64,000 nucleotides of DNA from assembly GCF_001636695.1 (NCBI RefSeq), contig NZ_LGEL01000001.1:1-64000 (forward strand). The letters are read 5' to 3'. Positions 18,510-28,404 of the stretch are shown here, one piece after another. The DNA comes from Pedobacter panaciterrae (lineage in GTDB: Bacteria > Bacteroidota > Bacteroidia > Sphingobacteriales > Sphingobacteriaceae). Both the position numbers and the translations under genes were made by a program. Numbering within the stretch: position 1 is the first letter of the stretch; every line of letters starts with the position of its first letter. Under the pieces are notes generated by a model. The model worked only from the letters and a program-made list of their open reading frames with translations. It made no database searches and was not told the DNA's origin.

Positions 18510-19091
18510 TTACAGAAACATAATGAAAGCGACCAGTAGAAACAGGTACTCTTTAAGATAAAATCGAATTGACTTGAGTGATTGGGTAATATGATATTCA
18601 ACTGCTTTTTCGGATATCTGAAGCTGCTCAGATATATCTTTAACTGACCGATGTTCAATGCGGCTCATTCTGAATACTTCAGCTGTCTTCTTTGGAAGTA
18701 AGGCAATGCCCCTTGCTAGTGCATCAGAAAGCTCATTGAGCATCAAAAGATAGTCTGTGTTGTTTACTACGCCATAATTGGTAGAAGCCTTTATATAATT
18801 ATGATAATTTTCCTGAACTAATAATGACTTATAGTGATTGATGATGCAGTATTTTAAGCTTCCAAAAAGATAAGAGCTCAATGAGTTTATAACTATTGTT
18901 TCCCTCCGTCTCCATAATTCTACAAAGAGATTCTGAGTTAGTTCTTCGGCAAGCTCTTTATGATTTACTTTCTTATAAGCTACCTGATATACCTCCTGCC
19001 AGTACCGCAGGTACATTTCTTTAAATGCATGCTGACAACTTCCTTTGAAAAGAACAATTAATTCGTCATCAGATAAGAGCCTGCAATTCAT
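18510..19091 (-). CDS. ECF RNA polymerase sigma-70 factor (FecI-like)
   Basis: A 193-residue ECF sigma factor. Region 2 is at about 10-85 (FKEMYLRYWQEVYQVAYKKV, ELTQNLFVELWRRRETI) and region 4 at about 125-180 (LPKKTAEVFRMSRIEHRSVKDIS, then ISEKAVEYHITQSLKSIR as the recognition helix). The C-terminal tail is very hydrophobic (YLFLLVAFIMFL), a feature often seen in Bacteroidota ECF factors beside FecR. It should drive transcription of the downstream susC-susD-nagX-GH20 genes when released by FecR. A TAAATTTG box at 19113-19120 lies 22 bp before the ATG. Confidence 0.93.
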   Translation of the reverse strand: MNCRLLSDDELIVLFKGSCQHAFKEMYLRYWQEVYQVAYKKVNHKELAEELTQNLFVELWRRRETIVINSLSSYLFGSLKYCIINHYKSLLVQENYHNYIKASTNYGVVNNTDYLLMLNELSDALARGIALLPKKTAEVFRMSRIEHRSVKDISEQLQISEKAVEYHITQSLKSIRFYLKEYLFLLVAFIMFL

Positions 19092-19112
19092 GAATTTAAC
19101 GTCTGCTTAAAA

Positions 19113-19120
19113 CAAATTTA
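19113..19120 (-). promoter_or_regulatory. Putative -7 box for the ECF sigma/fecR unit
   Basis: Minus-strand TAAATTTG, a full TAnnTTTG match, 22 bp upstream of the sigma factor ATG. A TTTG lies further upstream but only 11 bp away, so the -33 element is not convincing. Confidence 0.4.
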
Positions 19121-19157
19121 ACAATATAATTCAAACAGTGACAGAAAATTTTCACCC

Positions 19158-20330
19158 TTAATATACTGCTATCCGATGCGATCTAAGCATATACGGACTT
19201 ACCTCTGACTGGCCAGCCTGTTGAAAGCTAATTACCTTAGAAGGTTTTAAAGGCATATGACAGTCAATGCAATTGGTTTTCACCATAGCATTGGCTAGCG
19301 TTTTCTCTGTATGTTTTATACTGGAATGACAGCTAATACATTTCTTTGAATACAATGTTAAGCTTCCTTTGATTTGATCATGAGGACTATGACATGTTGA
19401 GCACTCAAGTGAATTACTTTTAGTAAAACATTTACTCCCCTCAAGCATCAGATTCTGCTGGCCATGTACATCTAGCTGGGATTCTTCAGAAGATGGTGAA
19501 AGATGTGCATAATACTGTTTAAGATCATCTCCAGGTTTAAAGGAAAAAGTAGATTTTAATAACTCAGCATCATTTCCTGAATGACAAACACCACAGGCAT
19601 CCACTCTTTGTTTCCTGGTAAGTGTTTTATAAAGTACCATAAACTTAGCTTCTTTCTCATCAGGATTTTTTAAGTGGAACTCAACATGTTTACCAGCTGG
19701 TCCATGGCAACGTTCACAATCAATTCCATAAACAAGAGAGGATTTTAACATTTCGCGGGAAACAACTAAACTATTAGTGTTTTTATTTTTACTTTCAATA
19801 AAAGAGCTATGACATTCTAAACAGCGCGATTCTATTATCCTTCCGAAATCAGGGGCACTTGTTCTGAAACCCGGACTGTTAGCCCATCCATTTATTTGTT
19901 TAAAAAAAGAGAGGGGAAGCTGACTTAATATATCCCCTCTCCATGAGGCATAAGTATAAGCATTTTTACCCGCCCCTATCGCAATATCAAATCTTTTGGC
20001 AAGTTCTTCTTTTCCTTTAAAGTAAACAACCTGAAATGTACCACTGTCCCTTTTTTCAATGGCTACTTTTAGATTTTCATCATATTCATAAACATAATCA
20101 GCACCGAGATTAATCTGATTGTTACTTTCTATGGGAGCTGATGCTGCGTAATGAACATTTTTCAAATAAGCGTTAGAAATATCCTTGTGACATTGCACAC
20201 ATGTTTTTGCACCCGCAATGGTAGTTTCTGTTGCCTTAGCACTTTTGGAAGTATCCATACATTGAGAGAATAAAACCACTAAAACAGCTATAACACTGAA
20301 TACAAGGAGTAAACGTCCTTTACGCTTCAT
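19158..20330 (-). CDS. Heptaheme c-type cytochrome lipoprotein
   Basis: A 390-residue exported protein with seven CxxCH heme-attachment motifs at residues 44-48, 170-174, 205-209, 246-250, 310-314, 331-335 and 354-358. The N-terminus is a lipoprotein signal with Cys24 (LFSQC). Between the first and second heme lies a 120-residue beta-rich region without hemes. It should be a periplasm-facing or surface electron carrier; the partner is unknown. The gene starts only 14 bp after the GH5 gene on the same strand, so it is apparently the last gene of the SusC/SusD-GH30-GH5 operon, which is unusual for a glycan locus. It resembles cytochrome c554-like multiheme proteins, but I cannot name a subfamily. 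Confidence 0.88.
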   Translation of the reverse strand: MKRKGRLLLVFSVIAVLVVLFSQCMDTSKSAKATETTIAGAKTCVQCHKDISNAYLKNVHYAASAPIESNNQINLGADYVYEYDENLKVAIEKRDSGTFQVVYFKGKEELAKRFDIAIGAGKNAYTYASWRGDILSQLPLSFFKQINGWANSPGFRTSAPDFGRIIESRCLECHSSFIESKNKNTNSLVVSREMLKSSLVYGIDCERCHGPAGKHVEFHLKNPDEKEAKFMVLYKTLTRKQRVDACGVCHSGNDAELLKSTFSFKPGDDLKQYYAHLSPSSEESQLDVHGQQNLMLEGSKCFTKSNSLECSTCHSPHDQIKGSLTLYSKKCISCHSSIKHTEKTLANAMVKTNCIDCHMPLKPSKVISFQQAGQSEVSPYMLRSHRIAVY

Positions 20331-20344
20331 AATTTAATTTACAA

Positions 20345-22114
20345 TTACATTTGTCTAATAAATTGAAGGTAATTAAAATTAAAATAACCTGTATCAGCCG
20401 AAACCTTTATCCTTTGTTTTCCTGCATTAAGTGCAACATTCTTTATTTCTATTGTTTTAAAAATTTTAGGTCCTCCGGTGTCTGATACCTTAATCCCTTT
20501 CGCAATTAACACCCCATTAGAAATTAAAGAAATTCTTCCCCTGGCATTATCTGAGGATATATTCAACTTAATGGTGTACAACCCCTTTCTCTCTACATCA
20601 ACTGTATATTGAAGCCACTCCCCTGATTCAATATTGTTGACATAATAAGATTCATATTTAACACTGTCTTTCGCAATATCTACTCCGTCATTTCTATAAA
20701 TCCTTCCTCTGTTTCCTGCAGTATATTTTCCGGTTGAAACATGATAGTCTGCTGTATCCTTGTCAAAATATGCGATGCCGTTTCTACCTAAATCATAGTC
20801 GACAGCATTTACAATATAATTACGCTGAACAACATGTTTTTTAAAGGGTTTGGTTTCTGCAGAAAAAGGTTGACGGATCATTGCATCAATCACATCATAA
20901 TGAATAATGGTATTTTCGAGTTTTGTATATGTAGCAAGCTCCATTAAACCACTATACACATTACTTTCTTTAGGCTTATTTCCATTTCCATTTATATAAG
21001 CTACAACATCATCGTAGTTTAGATTAGACTTTATTTCCATCGGGTTATTAGCTCCTAATTTTTTTAATGGCCACCATGCCCAGCCAATATTATTATTTTC
21101 AAATAAACGAATAGCTTCAGTAAACCAAACATTGGAGTTCTCTCCTGTCTCGCCCAACCAAACTGGAATATTATACTGATCTCTTGTTTTGATCATATTT
21201 TCTGCCGATGCCTGATCATTATAACTCCAGTATTTATGAAAACTTAGAACCATATTCTTGTCCCATGGAGGTAGAATACCATTATAATTATTGCCCCAAC
21301 CATTACCCTCAATGATAATCATGTGTTTATTATCGACCTCCCTTATTGCCTTTGTAATATCAATCATCAATTTCTTTAATGGTCCATTCTTCTTTTCATT
21401 TATACCATTCTTATCATTAGCAAGATCTTCAAATCCCCAATTAGGCTCGTTTATAATATCGTACGCTCCAATCCAAGGTTCATTAACATATCGCTCAGCC
21501 AATTTTCTCCATAAAGCAATCGTTTTTTCCTGATTAGCCTCGCTGTCCCATAATGAGGGCTTCGAAGGGTCACGATCTGAAATATTTAAATCATTACCCT
21601 GGCCACCAGGTGCAGCATGAAGATCCAGAATTAAATACATCTGATTTGCCTTACACCATGCAAGCAGGGAGTCAGTCATAGCAAATCCTTTTTCTAGCCA
21701 GGTATTTTGCCCTTTCACAGTTTCTTTTTCTATAGGCAAGGTATAAAGGTTATAATGCATGGGCAACCTTATCGAATTAAACCCCCATGCTTTCATTGAA
21801 TCCACATCGATCTTTCTAGTATGATTAGCCAGCCATAAATCATAAAATTCCTGAGTTTGTTTCTCGCCCATTAGCTCCTCAATTCTTTCGCGAATACGAT
21901 ACTGTTGCCCTTCTTTGTTTATTTTTAACATATACCCTTCCTGGAGCATCCAGCCACCAAGGCCAACACCTCTTAACAATACATTTTCACCCTTTTCATT
22001 TACGATCTTCTTTCCATCTGCCCTCAAAAAGCCTTGTGCCCAAGCAAAATCAGAATACAAAACGGATACAGCTATTATAAAAAATAGCCTTACTAATATT
22101 AATTTTTGAAACAT
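20345..22114 (-). CDS. GH5 family endo/exo-glucanase with C-terminal CBM6-like domain
   Basis: A 589-residue secreted enzyme. The signal peptide ends near residue 26 (YSDFAWAQ). The GH5 barrel spans about 30-390 with LRGVGLGGWMLQEGYM, the acid/base Glu223 in IINEPNWG and the nucleophile Glu322 in WLGETGEN. A C-terminal beta-sandwich (about 440-589: SVKYESYYVNNIESGEWLQY, GRISLISNGVLIAKGI) has the CBM6 pattern. GH5 enzymes hydrolyse beta-linked glucans or mannans; the GLGGWM start recalls exo-beta-1,3-glucanase-like members, but the linkage cannot be fixed from sequence alone. It lies 45 bp downstream of GH30 and 14 bp upstream of the heptaheme cytochrome. Confidence 0.9.
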   Translation of the reverse strand: MFQKLILVRLFFIIAVSVLYSDFAWAQGFLRADGKKIVNEKGENVLLRGVGLGGWMLQEGYMLKINKEGQQYRIRERIEELMGEKQTQEFYDLWLANHTRKIDVDSMKAWGFNSIRLPMHYNLYTLPIEKETVKGQNTWLEKGFAMTDSLLAWCKANQMYLILDLHAAPGGQGNDLNISDRDPSKPSLWDSEANQEKTIALWRKLAERYVNEPWIGAYDIINEPNWGFEDLANDKNGINEKKNGPLKKLMIDITKAIREVDNKHMIIIEGNGWGNNYNGILPPWDKNMVLSFHKYWSYNDQASAENMIKTRDQYNIPVWLGETGENSNVWFTEAIRLFENNNIGWAWWPLKKLGANNPMEIKSNLNYDDVVAYINGNGNKPKESNVYSGLMELATYTKLENTIIHYDVIDAMIRQPFSAETKPFKKHVVQRNYIVNAVDYDLGRNGIAYFDKDTADYHVSTGKYTAGNRGRIYRNDGVDIAKDSVKYESYYVNNIESGEWLQYTVDVERKGLYTIKLNISSDNARGRISLISNGVLIAKGIKVSDTGGPKIFKTIEIKNVALNAGKQRIKVSADTGYFNFNYLQFIRQM

Positions 22115-22159
22115 AAAAGTATAAGTTAAATGTGTGTTAAAAGTTGTTCCGAGGATAGA

Positions 22160-23563
22160 TTACCAGATATAGGTTGCAACATCGCCATTGCCAATTGTAT
22201 CAATTAGTAGATTGCCTTTAAAGCTTATATTAAACGTTTGTGCATTTTTCCCGCTGTTGGCAATTATGAGTACTTTTTTTCCATCCGGAGTTTTAAATGC
22301 AACATTAGAAAGATCTTTAGGCTCATTGGAAGCTATTCTAAAAGAGCCTGGCCGAACAAATTTAGATGCATGTGCTACCGAATAATATGCCAGATTTCTG
22401 GTAATTTTATCCTTGTCAATGGTAATTGCTCCCTGACACATCGCGCAACCGCCCCTGTCTGTAAAAGGTTTATTTTCAGGATCCGCTGCTAAATTCCATT
22501 CCAGAACATTTTTACTCCAGTTCCTTGTCGCCCCAATAATGAGCCTTTTAACTGGCGATAAAATATTAATCCGATTTTCATTAGGGTCTTCAACGACCAT
22601 TTGTTCTGTGAAATAAATATTCTTGTCGGGATAGGCATTATGAACATCTGTCAATGCTTCAATTTTACCACCATAAAGATGAAACGCAGACCCATCAATA
22701 TATTTCCTGGCTTCTGGATCATTGAGAATTGTAATGGGATAATCCGGACGATCTGCATTATGATCATAAATTATAATCTTAGTATTTATACCCGCTTTGT
22801 GGAAAGCAGGGCCCAGGTTATTTTTGATGAAGATTGCCTGGTCAGGAGCAGTCATAAGCAGGCTTGGGTTATTACCGGGATGAAGCGGTTCATTTTGAAC
22901 AGTGACAGCATCAATATGAATCCCTTCTTTACCCATATCCTGAATATACCTGACAAAATACTTTGCATAGGCTTCATAAAATTCAGGTTTTAACATTCCT
23001 CCTCTTGCGTCGTAGGATGTTTTCATCCAAAGTGGTGGCGACCATGGTGACCCTAAAATCTTAATATTTGGATTAATAGCAAGTATTTCTTTCATCACCG
23101 GAATTACATCTATTCGATCAGGGCCTAATTCAAATTTGGTTTGCTCCAAATCTGTTTCTCCTTCAGCTAAATCATTGTATGAAAAAACTTTCTCATTCAG
23201 ATCTGAGGCGCCTATAGTTAATCTTATATAGCTAACTCCAATGTTATTGCCGTCAGTAGCAAATAATTCCTTTAACAGAACTGCTCTTGCTTTTGGGCTC
23301 ATTTTAATAATGTGTTGGGCACTTCCTCCCGTTAATGCATAACCAAATCCATCAATTGACTGAAAAGTCTCTTTTTCATCAACTATAATGGTTGGGTTGT
23401 TATTCTTTGTACCAGTAAATTTTAATGTCTTTTTCTGCTTTGTAAATAAAACCGATTTATCCGCTTTTGTAAGCCATAGACTTACATCATTTTGAGCGCT
23501 TGCGGTAAACGAAATAAATACAATGACTAGCCACAGAATTGCACTCTGCGTTTTTGATCTCAT
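22160..23563 (-). CDS. GH30 family glycoside hydrolase (beta-1,6-glucanase/glucosylceramidase-like)
   Basis: The start chosen is the ATG at 23563 because it begins a clean signal peptide (MRSKTQSAILWLVIVFISF, cleavage after ASA); the frame extends 15 codons upstream to another ATG at 23608 that would spoil it. The mature protein has the GH30 barrel and side beta-domain: FQSIDGFGYALTGGSA, SPWSPPLWMKT, acid/base Glu225 in VQNEPLHPG, and nucleophile Glu320 in YFTEQM. GH30 members of this form include glucosylceramidases and endo-beta-1,6-glucanases; Bacteroides PUL enzymes of subfamily 3 act on fungal beta-1,6-glucan. It lies between SusD and GH5 in the operon. Family is sure, linkage is inferred. 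Confidence 0.92.
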   Translation of the reverse strand: MRSKTQSAILWLVIVFISFTASAQNDVSLWLTKADKSVLFTKQKKTLKFTGTKNNNPTIIVDEKETFQSIDGFGYALTGGSAQHIIKMSPKARAVLLKELFATDGNNIGVSYIRLTIGASDLNEKVFSYNDLAEGETDLEQTKFELGPDRIDVIPVMKEILAINPNIKILGSPWSPPLWMKTSYDARGGMLKPEFYEAYAKYFVRYIQDMGKEGIHIDAVTVQNEPLHPGNNPSLLMTAPDQAIFIKNNLGPAFHKAGINTKIIIYDHNADRPDYPITILNDPEARKYIDGSAFHLYGGKIEALTDVHNAYPDKNIYFTEQMVVEDPNENRINILSPVKRLIIGATRNWSKNVLEWNLAADPENKPFTDRGGCAMCQGAITIDKDKITRNLAYYSVAHASKFVRPGSFRIASNEPKDLSNVAFKTPDGKKVLIIANSGKNAQTFNISFKGNLLIDTIGNGDVATYIW

Positions 23564-23623
23564 AATTATTAAGTGATATATTAAGAAATAAGAGGTGGAT
23601 GAAACCACCCACCTCCTGGAGCA

Positions 23624-25159
23624 TTATTTAGTGCCTCCCCACTCCTTGCTCTGAATTATTTTTGTATTATTTAATTCAGCATTTGGAATAGGCAAAGTTT
23701 CATTTTTCCCTGGCACAAAACCTTTAAAAGCTAGTTTAGCTGGCGCAAGCCCCCAACGTACCAAATCAAACCAACGCTGTCCTTCGGCTGCCAGCTCAAT
23801 ACGCCTTTCTTTCATTATATTATCCATATTAACGTCAACAGGCTTTAGTCCAACTCTGGATCGAACCGCATTTAAAGCAGCATAAGCTCTACTACCCGGT
23901 CCTGTCGGACCACCACTTTTCAATACAGCTTCAGCTTCCATTAAATAAGTGTCAGCTAAACGTATTTCATAAAGATTATAGGGGAAGTTAAGTTCAAGCT
24001 GTCCGCTGTTTGCTTTGGTTGATACTCTACCGGCGTATTTTTCAACAAAATACCCCGTATTATCATTGGCATGTTTATAAGTCACAATACCTGCCTTTTC
24101 AAGACTATCTAAATTCGCAACTGTTGGTTTATTACGAGGATCAAAGTGGATAAGTGCAAAGAACTCTTTAGTAAATGGCATAACGCTCCAACCGGAAACA
24201 TAATCCGGAGCCTTATCAGGAATTAGAATATTATAGTTCCTTGGCCCCGACATAATGCCAGCTACATTCCCTTCACCGCTTCCTACATTCCCCCAACCCA
24301 TGTTTGAAGTACTATTGTATGAAATTTCAAGAATAGATTCAACGTTGAATTTGTTAGAAAGTTTGTACAAATCTTCGAACTTACTCATTAAAATATACCC
24401 GTATTTACTTGGTGTAGTACCAGGAGATGGCCCATTCACATCTGCAAACTCAGTAGCAGCATCTGCAAACTTTTCCTGCCAGAGGTATACCTTACCAAGT
24501 AGGGCATGAGCCGCTCCCTGAGTAAGCCTTCCACCTTCAGTATTTCTGGGAACGGTTACCGGAAGGTTGGGTATAGCTTCTTTTAAATCTATTTCAATTT
24601 GTTTATAAACATCAGCAGGTGGAACCTGTAAAATGTTGTACCAATCACCGGCTTCAACTGGTTTTAAAATAAGAGGAATGTTCTTAAATATCCGAACCAG
24701 ATCGAAGTAAAAGATAGCCCTTAAAGCTTTCGCTTCTGCAATATATCTGTTCTTCGTATTGGCATCCATTTGAATATCCGCTACTTTTTGTAAAAATATA
24801 TTTGCTCTATAAGCCCCTGTAAAGCCCTTACTCCAAAGGTAACTTGGTGCTCCGGATAATGAACTTACTGTATAGTTATTCATTGCCTGCAAATCACCAA
24901 GATCAGAAGGAGAATCTCCGCCCGCATAATGATCGTCGGATCCTGAAGAAAAAATATTCAGTTTCGTTAAGTAGCCTCCTGACTGGTTTCCGAATTGATC
25001 ATAAACAGAAATTAAGCTGCTAAAGGCTTGTTCAGGAGTTTTATAATAATTGGACTCCAGTATTCTTTCTCTGGGATTTACATCCAGATCTTTCTTACAT
25101 GATCCCATGAATTGTGCTCCAATAAAAAGAGCAGCTATATATGTTAATCTATTTTTCAT
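23624..25159 (-). CDS. RagB/SusD family nutrient-uptake lipoprotein
   Basis: A 511-residue SusD homologue with lipobox MGSCKKD (Cys21), ERILESNYYKTPEQAFSSL near the N-terminus, IAEAKALRAIFYFDLVRIF, and the C-terminal block IMKERRIELAAEGQRWFDLVRWG ending in LPIPNAEL. It forms the surface lid of the transporter encoded 11 bp upstream. Downstream come GH30 and GH5, so a beta-glucan is the likely ligand (inference). It differs clearly from the other SusD in the window in length and in its middle region. Confidence 0.93.
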   Translation of the reverse strand: MKNRLTYIAALFIGAQFMGSCKKDLDVNPRERILESNYYKTPEQAFSSLISVYDQFGNQSGGYLTKLNIFSSGSDDHYAGGDSPSDLGDLQAMNNYTVSSLSGAPSYLWSKGFTGAYRANIFLQKVADIQMDANTKNRYIAEAKALRAIFYFDLVRIFKNIPLILKPVEAGDWYNILQVPPADVYKQIEIDLKEAIPNLPVTVPRNTEGGRLTQGAAHALLGKVYLWQEKFADAATEFADVNGPSPGTTPSKYGYILMSKFEDLYKLSNKFNVESILEISYNSTSNMGWGNVGSGEGNVAGIMSGPRNYNILIPDKAPDYVSGWSVMPFTKEFFALIHFDPRNKPTVANLDSLEKAGIVTYKHANDNTGYFVEKYAGRVSTKANSGQLELNFPYNLYEIRLADTYLMEAEAVLKSGGPTGPGSRAYAALNAVRSRVGLKPVDVNMDNIMKERRIELAAEGQRWFDLVRWGLAPAKLAFKGFVPGKNETLPIPNAELNNTKIIQSKEWGGTK

Positions 25160-25170
25160 TTTGATGTTTA

Positions 25171-28100
25171 TTAAAATCCAACATTTAATCCAACCATAAA
25201 CGAGCGTGCTTGTGGATAAATACCCTTATCAACGCCAAATACAGTTCCTCCAATTTCCGGATCATACCCTGTGTATTTGGTTATTGTAAAGAGGTTCTCA
25301 CTCATTAAATAAACACGTATTTTTTGTGCACCAATTTTTTGAATTACATTTTTAGGAATGTTATACCCTACCTGTAATGTTTTTAGCCTGAAATAATCAC
25401 CCTTTTCAAGATATCTTCTGGTGAGGTTAGTAGTGTTCTTATTATCATCCTTTTCAACAACTCTTGGTATTGTGTTTGAAGGATTTGTTGGTGTCCAACG
25501 ATTCAAAATCTCTGTCTGCCAGTTTGCAAACGTCACATCTAAACGACGCAGACCCTGAAATATCATATTACCGCCAGCACCGCTTCCAAACACTACAAAA
25601 TCGAAATCCTTATAGGCCATGTTGATGGTTAAGCCATAGGTATATTTTGGAATTGGGCTTCCCAGATAGGTCCTGTCTGCCGCTTCGATTTGATTATCAC
25701 CATTTAGATTTGCAAACTTAACATCGCCAGGTTTTGCATTAGGCTGCAATTTAGTTCCTGCAGGCCCAACATAGCTATCAATTTCTGCCTGGTTCTGAAA
25801 AATACCAAGTGTTTCGTAACCATAGAATTCATTAAATGAATGTCCCAGGCCCGTTCTGGTAATATTACCCATACCCTGAAAAGTTTGTGCCTCATCTTCG
25901 ATAAACAATTTACCTCTATCGAGTTTAGTTACTTTATTTTTCAGGAAGGAAACATTTCCATTAACACCTAGATTAAACTCTCCAAATGTTTTATGATATC
26001 CAAGCTCAAGTTCTAATCCTTTATTCTCCATATCTCCAATGTTCTGAGCTGGTGCCCCAGCCACTCCCAGGTAGTTTGGAAGTGTAGGATATTGAAGTAC
26101 GCCTACTGTTTTCTTTTTGTAAATATCAAAGGTTAATGTAAAATTGGTGAATAAGGTTGCATCAAACCCCACTGATGTTTGGCGGGTCTCCTCCCATTTC
26201 AAGTCTGGGTTAGAGGGTGCTGCCGGGCTCCATCCTATCGAACTTGCATCTGTAGTTCCGAAAGTATAATTTCGACCACTTGAAACCAATGCATTGTATG
26301 CAAAATTTGAGATCTGATCATTACCTGTTACACCATAACCTCCGCGGATTTTAAAGAAGTTTACTATGTTATTTTCCTTCCAGAAATCCTCTTTAGTAGG
26401 AACCCATCCTAGTGAAAATGATGGAAAATAACCAAACTTATGATTGTTACCAAAGCGAGACGAACCATCCCGCCTGATGATACCCGTAAACAGGTACTTT
26501 TCGTCGTAGTTATAAGATACACGAGAAAACAACGAATTAACTTTATGAACTGTTCCATCATTTCCGTCTGCAGTTCTATCTGCAGTCACTGGCTTATAAT
26601 TTAGATTCGCCTCTTCAAAATTGGTCGCAATAATATTGTTGAATGTTACATTTAGCGTTTTAACATTTTCATCAAGATATATACCCTGGCCAACTATAAT
26701 ATTTGCATTATGCTTTCCGAATGTTTTTGAATAACTCAATGTATTTTCAAAATTGTAATTCAACACATTATTCCAATTGCGTACAAACGAGTTCTTAGTT
26801 CTGATATTAGATGAGTTTAAATAAGATACGGGGTTAAACGCATCATCGCCATAAAAGGCAATCTTAGTTCCTAAAGTTGATCTAAATACTAAATCCTTAA
26901 TAGGCTGCACTTCAACAAAGGCATTCCCAATTATGTTATGATCCCATCCGTAATTTCCAAGTCTGGTTTGAATATAAGCAAGCGGATTAACTAATTCCTG
27001 GCCAACCCATGGCGATAATCCATAGGGATTTCCATTTCTATCTCTTAAAACATTTGCTGTTGTATACGGCGGTTTTGAAATAACATCAGGATTAGTTTCA
27101 ATAGCTGGGGTAGTTGGATCTAATCCAATGGCGGAACTTAGAGGGCCACCAAATTCATTATTAGTATTCCCTAAACTACTATTCACAGAATGACTATACC
27201 CTAAATTCTCTCCAAGTGTCAGCCATTTGGCTAGTTTATGAGTAGAATTTAAGCGAATATTAGCCCTATTCCATTTTGAAATTGGGCTTGCTACTATACC
27301 TTCCTGTTTAATATACCCGAAGGATGAATAAAATGTAGATTTTTCTCCACCACCGGAAATACTAAATTCATGTGTCTGCCTCCTGGCGTCATTGTTAAAT
27401 ATAACATCTTGCCAATCGGTTCCTTTGCCTAGTGCTGCTGGATTTGCGAATGGAGCAGTTGCATTAGGATCTGTATTTTTTGCTGCTTCATTTCTAATTA
27501 TAGCATAGTCTGTAGCATTTAATAGATTTAGGGTCTTAGCAGGTGCAGAAGTACCATAAAATCCATTATAATTAATCTGAAGAGTTCCGGATTTGCCTCG
27601 TTTAGTTGTTACAATGATAACCCCATTTGCTGCACGGGCTCCGTAAATAGCCTGAGATGCAGCATCCTTCAAGACCTCAATAGATTCAATATCTGATTGA
27701 TTTAAATATCCAATACCACCATTATCTACAATTACTCCATCAACTACCCATAAAGGATTGTTGTTTCCGTCTTTTGCAAAAGTAGTATACCCCCTAACCC
27801 GTACAGTAGCTGCACTTCCTGGTTGTCCATTGTTTGTTGCAATAGTTACTCCCGAAGTTCTACCTTGTAAGGCTTGCTCTACCCTATTGATGGGCATACT
27901 TTCCAAATCCTTAGCCTTTACACTTGAAATTGAGCCGGTAACATTGCTTTTTTTCTGTGTGCCATAACCAACTACTACAACTTCTCCCAATGCAGTAACA
28001 TCAGCCTCTAAGGCAATGTTTACAGGAGCATTATTAGTTATGGTCACTGTTTGTGATATCATCCCCAATTGACTGATGACTAGTTTTGCTCCTGCAGAAG

Positions 28101-28302
28101 GAACAGCGATCCTAAAATTCCCGCTGGCGTCTGTGAGCGTTGCTTTTGTGGTGCCTTGTAATGTTACGGTAACTCCTGGTAATGGTTTTCCATCACTCTT
28201 GTCTGTTACCTTACCCGTTGCTGCTATTTCCTGTGCCAATAAGGCAAATGGAGACATAAGAATACAGCAAACGAAGAAAATAAGTGTAAGACTTCTTTTC
28301 AT
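25171..28302 (-). CDS. SusC/RagA TonB-dependent transporter
   Basis: A 1043-residue outer-membrane transporter without an STN domain. After the signal peptide (cleavage near ALLAQ, residue 24) follow the carboxypeptidase-like domain (about 27-105, ATGKVTDKSDGKPLPGVTV), the LGEVVVVGYGTQKK motif, the plug (TVRVRGYTTFAKDGNNNPLWVVDG) and the barrel, ending in Phe. It pairs with the SusD encoded 11 bp downstream. Lack of STN fits control by the separate Reg_prop/LuxR regulator encoded upstream instead of a FecR/ECF pair. The 228-bp upstream gap contains a TAGATTTG box (28368-28375) and two direct repeats (28405-28427 and 28459-28481). Confidence 0.95.
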   Translation of the reverse strand: MKRSLTLIFFVCCILMSPFALLAQEIAATGKVTDKSDGKPLPGVTVTLQGTTKATLTDASGNFRIAVPSAGAKLVISQLGMISQTVTITNNAPVNIALEADVTALGEVVVVGYGTQKKSNVTGSISSVKAKDLESMPINRVEQALQGRTSGVTIATNNGQPGSAATVRVRGYTTFAKDGNNNPLWVVDGVIVDNGGIGYLNQSDIESIEVLKDAASQAIYGARAANGVIIVTTKRGKSGTLQINYNGFYGTSAPAKTLNLLNATDYAIIRNEAAKNTDPNATAPFANPAALGKGTDWQDVIFNNDARRQTHEFSISGGGEKSTFYSSFGYIKQEGIVASPISKWNRANIRLNSTHKLAKWLTLGENLGYSHSVNSSLGNTNNEFGGPLSSAIGLDPTTPAIETNPDVISKPPYTTANVLRDRNGNPYGLSPWVGQELVNPLAYIQTRLGNYGWDHNIIGNAFVEVQPIKDLVFRSTLGTKIAFYGDDAFNPVSYLNSSNIRTKNSFVRNWNNVLNYNFENTLSYSKTFGKHNANIIVGQGIYLDENVKTLNVTFNNIIATNFEEANLNYKPVTADRTADGNDGTVHKVNSLFSRVSYNYDEKYLFTGIIRRDGSSRFGNNHKFGYFPSFSLGWVPTKEDFWKENNIVNFFKIRGGYGVTGNDQISNFAYNALVSSGRNYTFGTTDASSIGWSPAAPSNPDLKWEETRQTSVGFDATLFTNFTLTFDIYKKKTVGVLQYPTLPNYLGVAGAPAQNIGDMENKGLELELGYHKTFGEFNLGVNGNVSFLKNKVTKLDRGKLFIEDEAQTFQGMGNITRTGLGHSFNEFYGYETLGIFQNQAEIDSYVGPAGTKLQPNAKPGDVKFANLNGDNQIEAADRTYLGSPIPKYTYGLTINMAYKDFDFVVFGSGAGGNMIFQGLRRLDVTFANWQTEILNRWTPTNPSNTIPRVVEKDDNKNTTNLTRRYLEKGDYFRLKTLQVGYNIPKNVIQKIGAQKIRVYLMSENLFTITKYTGYDPEIGGTVFGVDKGIYPQARSFMVGLNVGF

Positions 28303-28367
28303 ACAATAAGAATTAGTTTAGTTTATAATTGGTTAATTTGGCTTTCACCTGGCGGTTTCGGCTAACT

Positions 28368-28375
28368 CAAATCTA
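28368..28375 (-). promoter_or_regulatory. Putative -7 box of the second susC promoter
   Basis: Minus-strand TAGATTTG matches TAnnTTTG fully and lies 65 bp upstream of the susC ATG. No TTTG occurs 19-21 bp further upstream, so the -33 element is weak, as expected for a promoter that needs an activator. Confidence 0.55.
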
Positions 28376-28404
28376 TATCAGGAAATGGCTTTTATAATAT
28401 TTTT

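Noticed and set aside
22601-22993. Plus-strand open frame of 130 codons
   Set aside because: Antisense to the GH30 gene over its catalytic region; no recognisable protein features.
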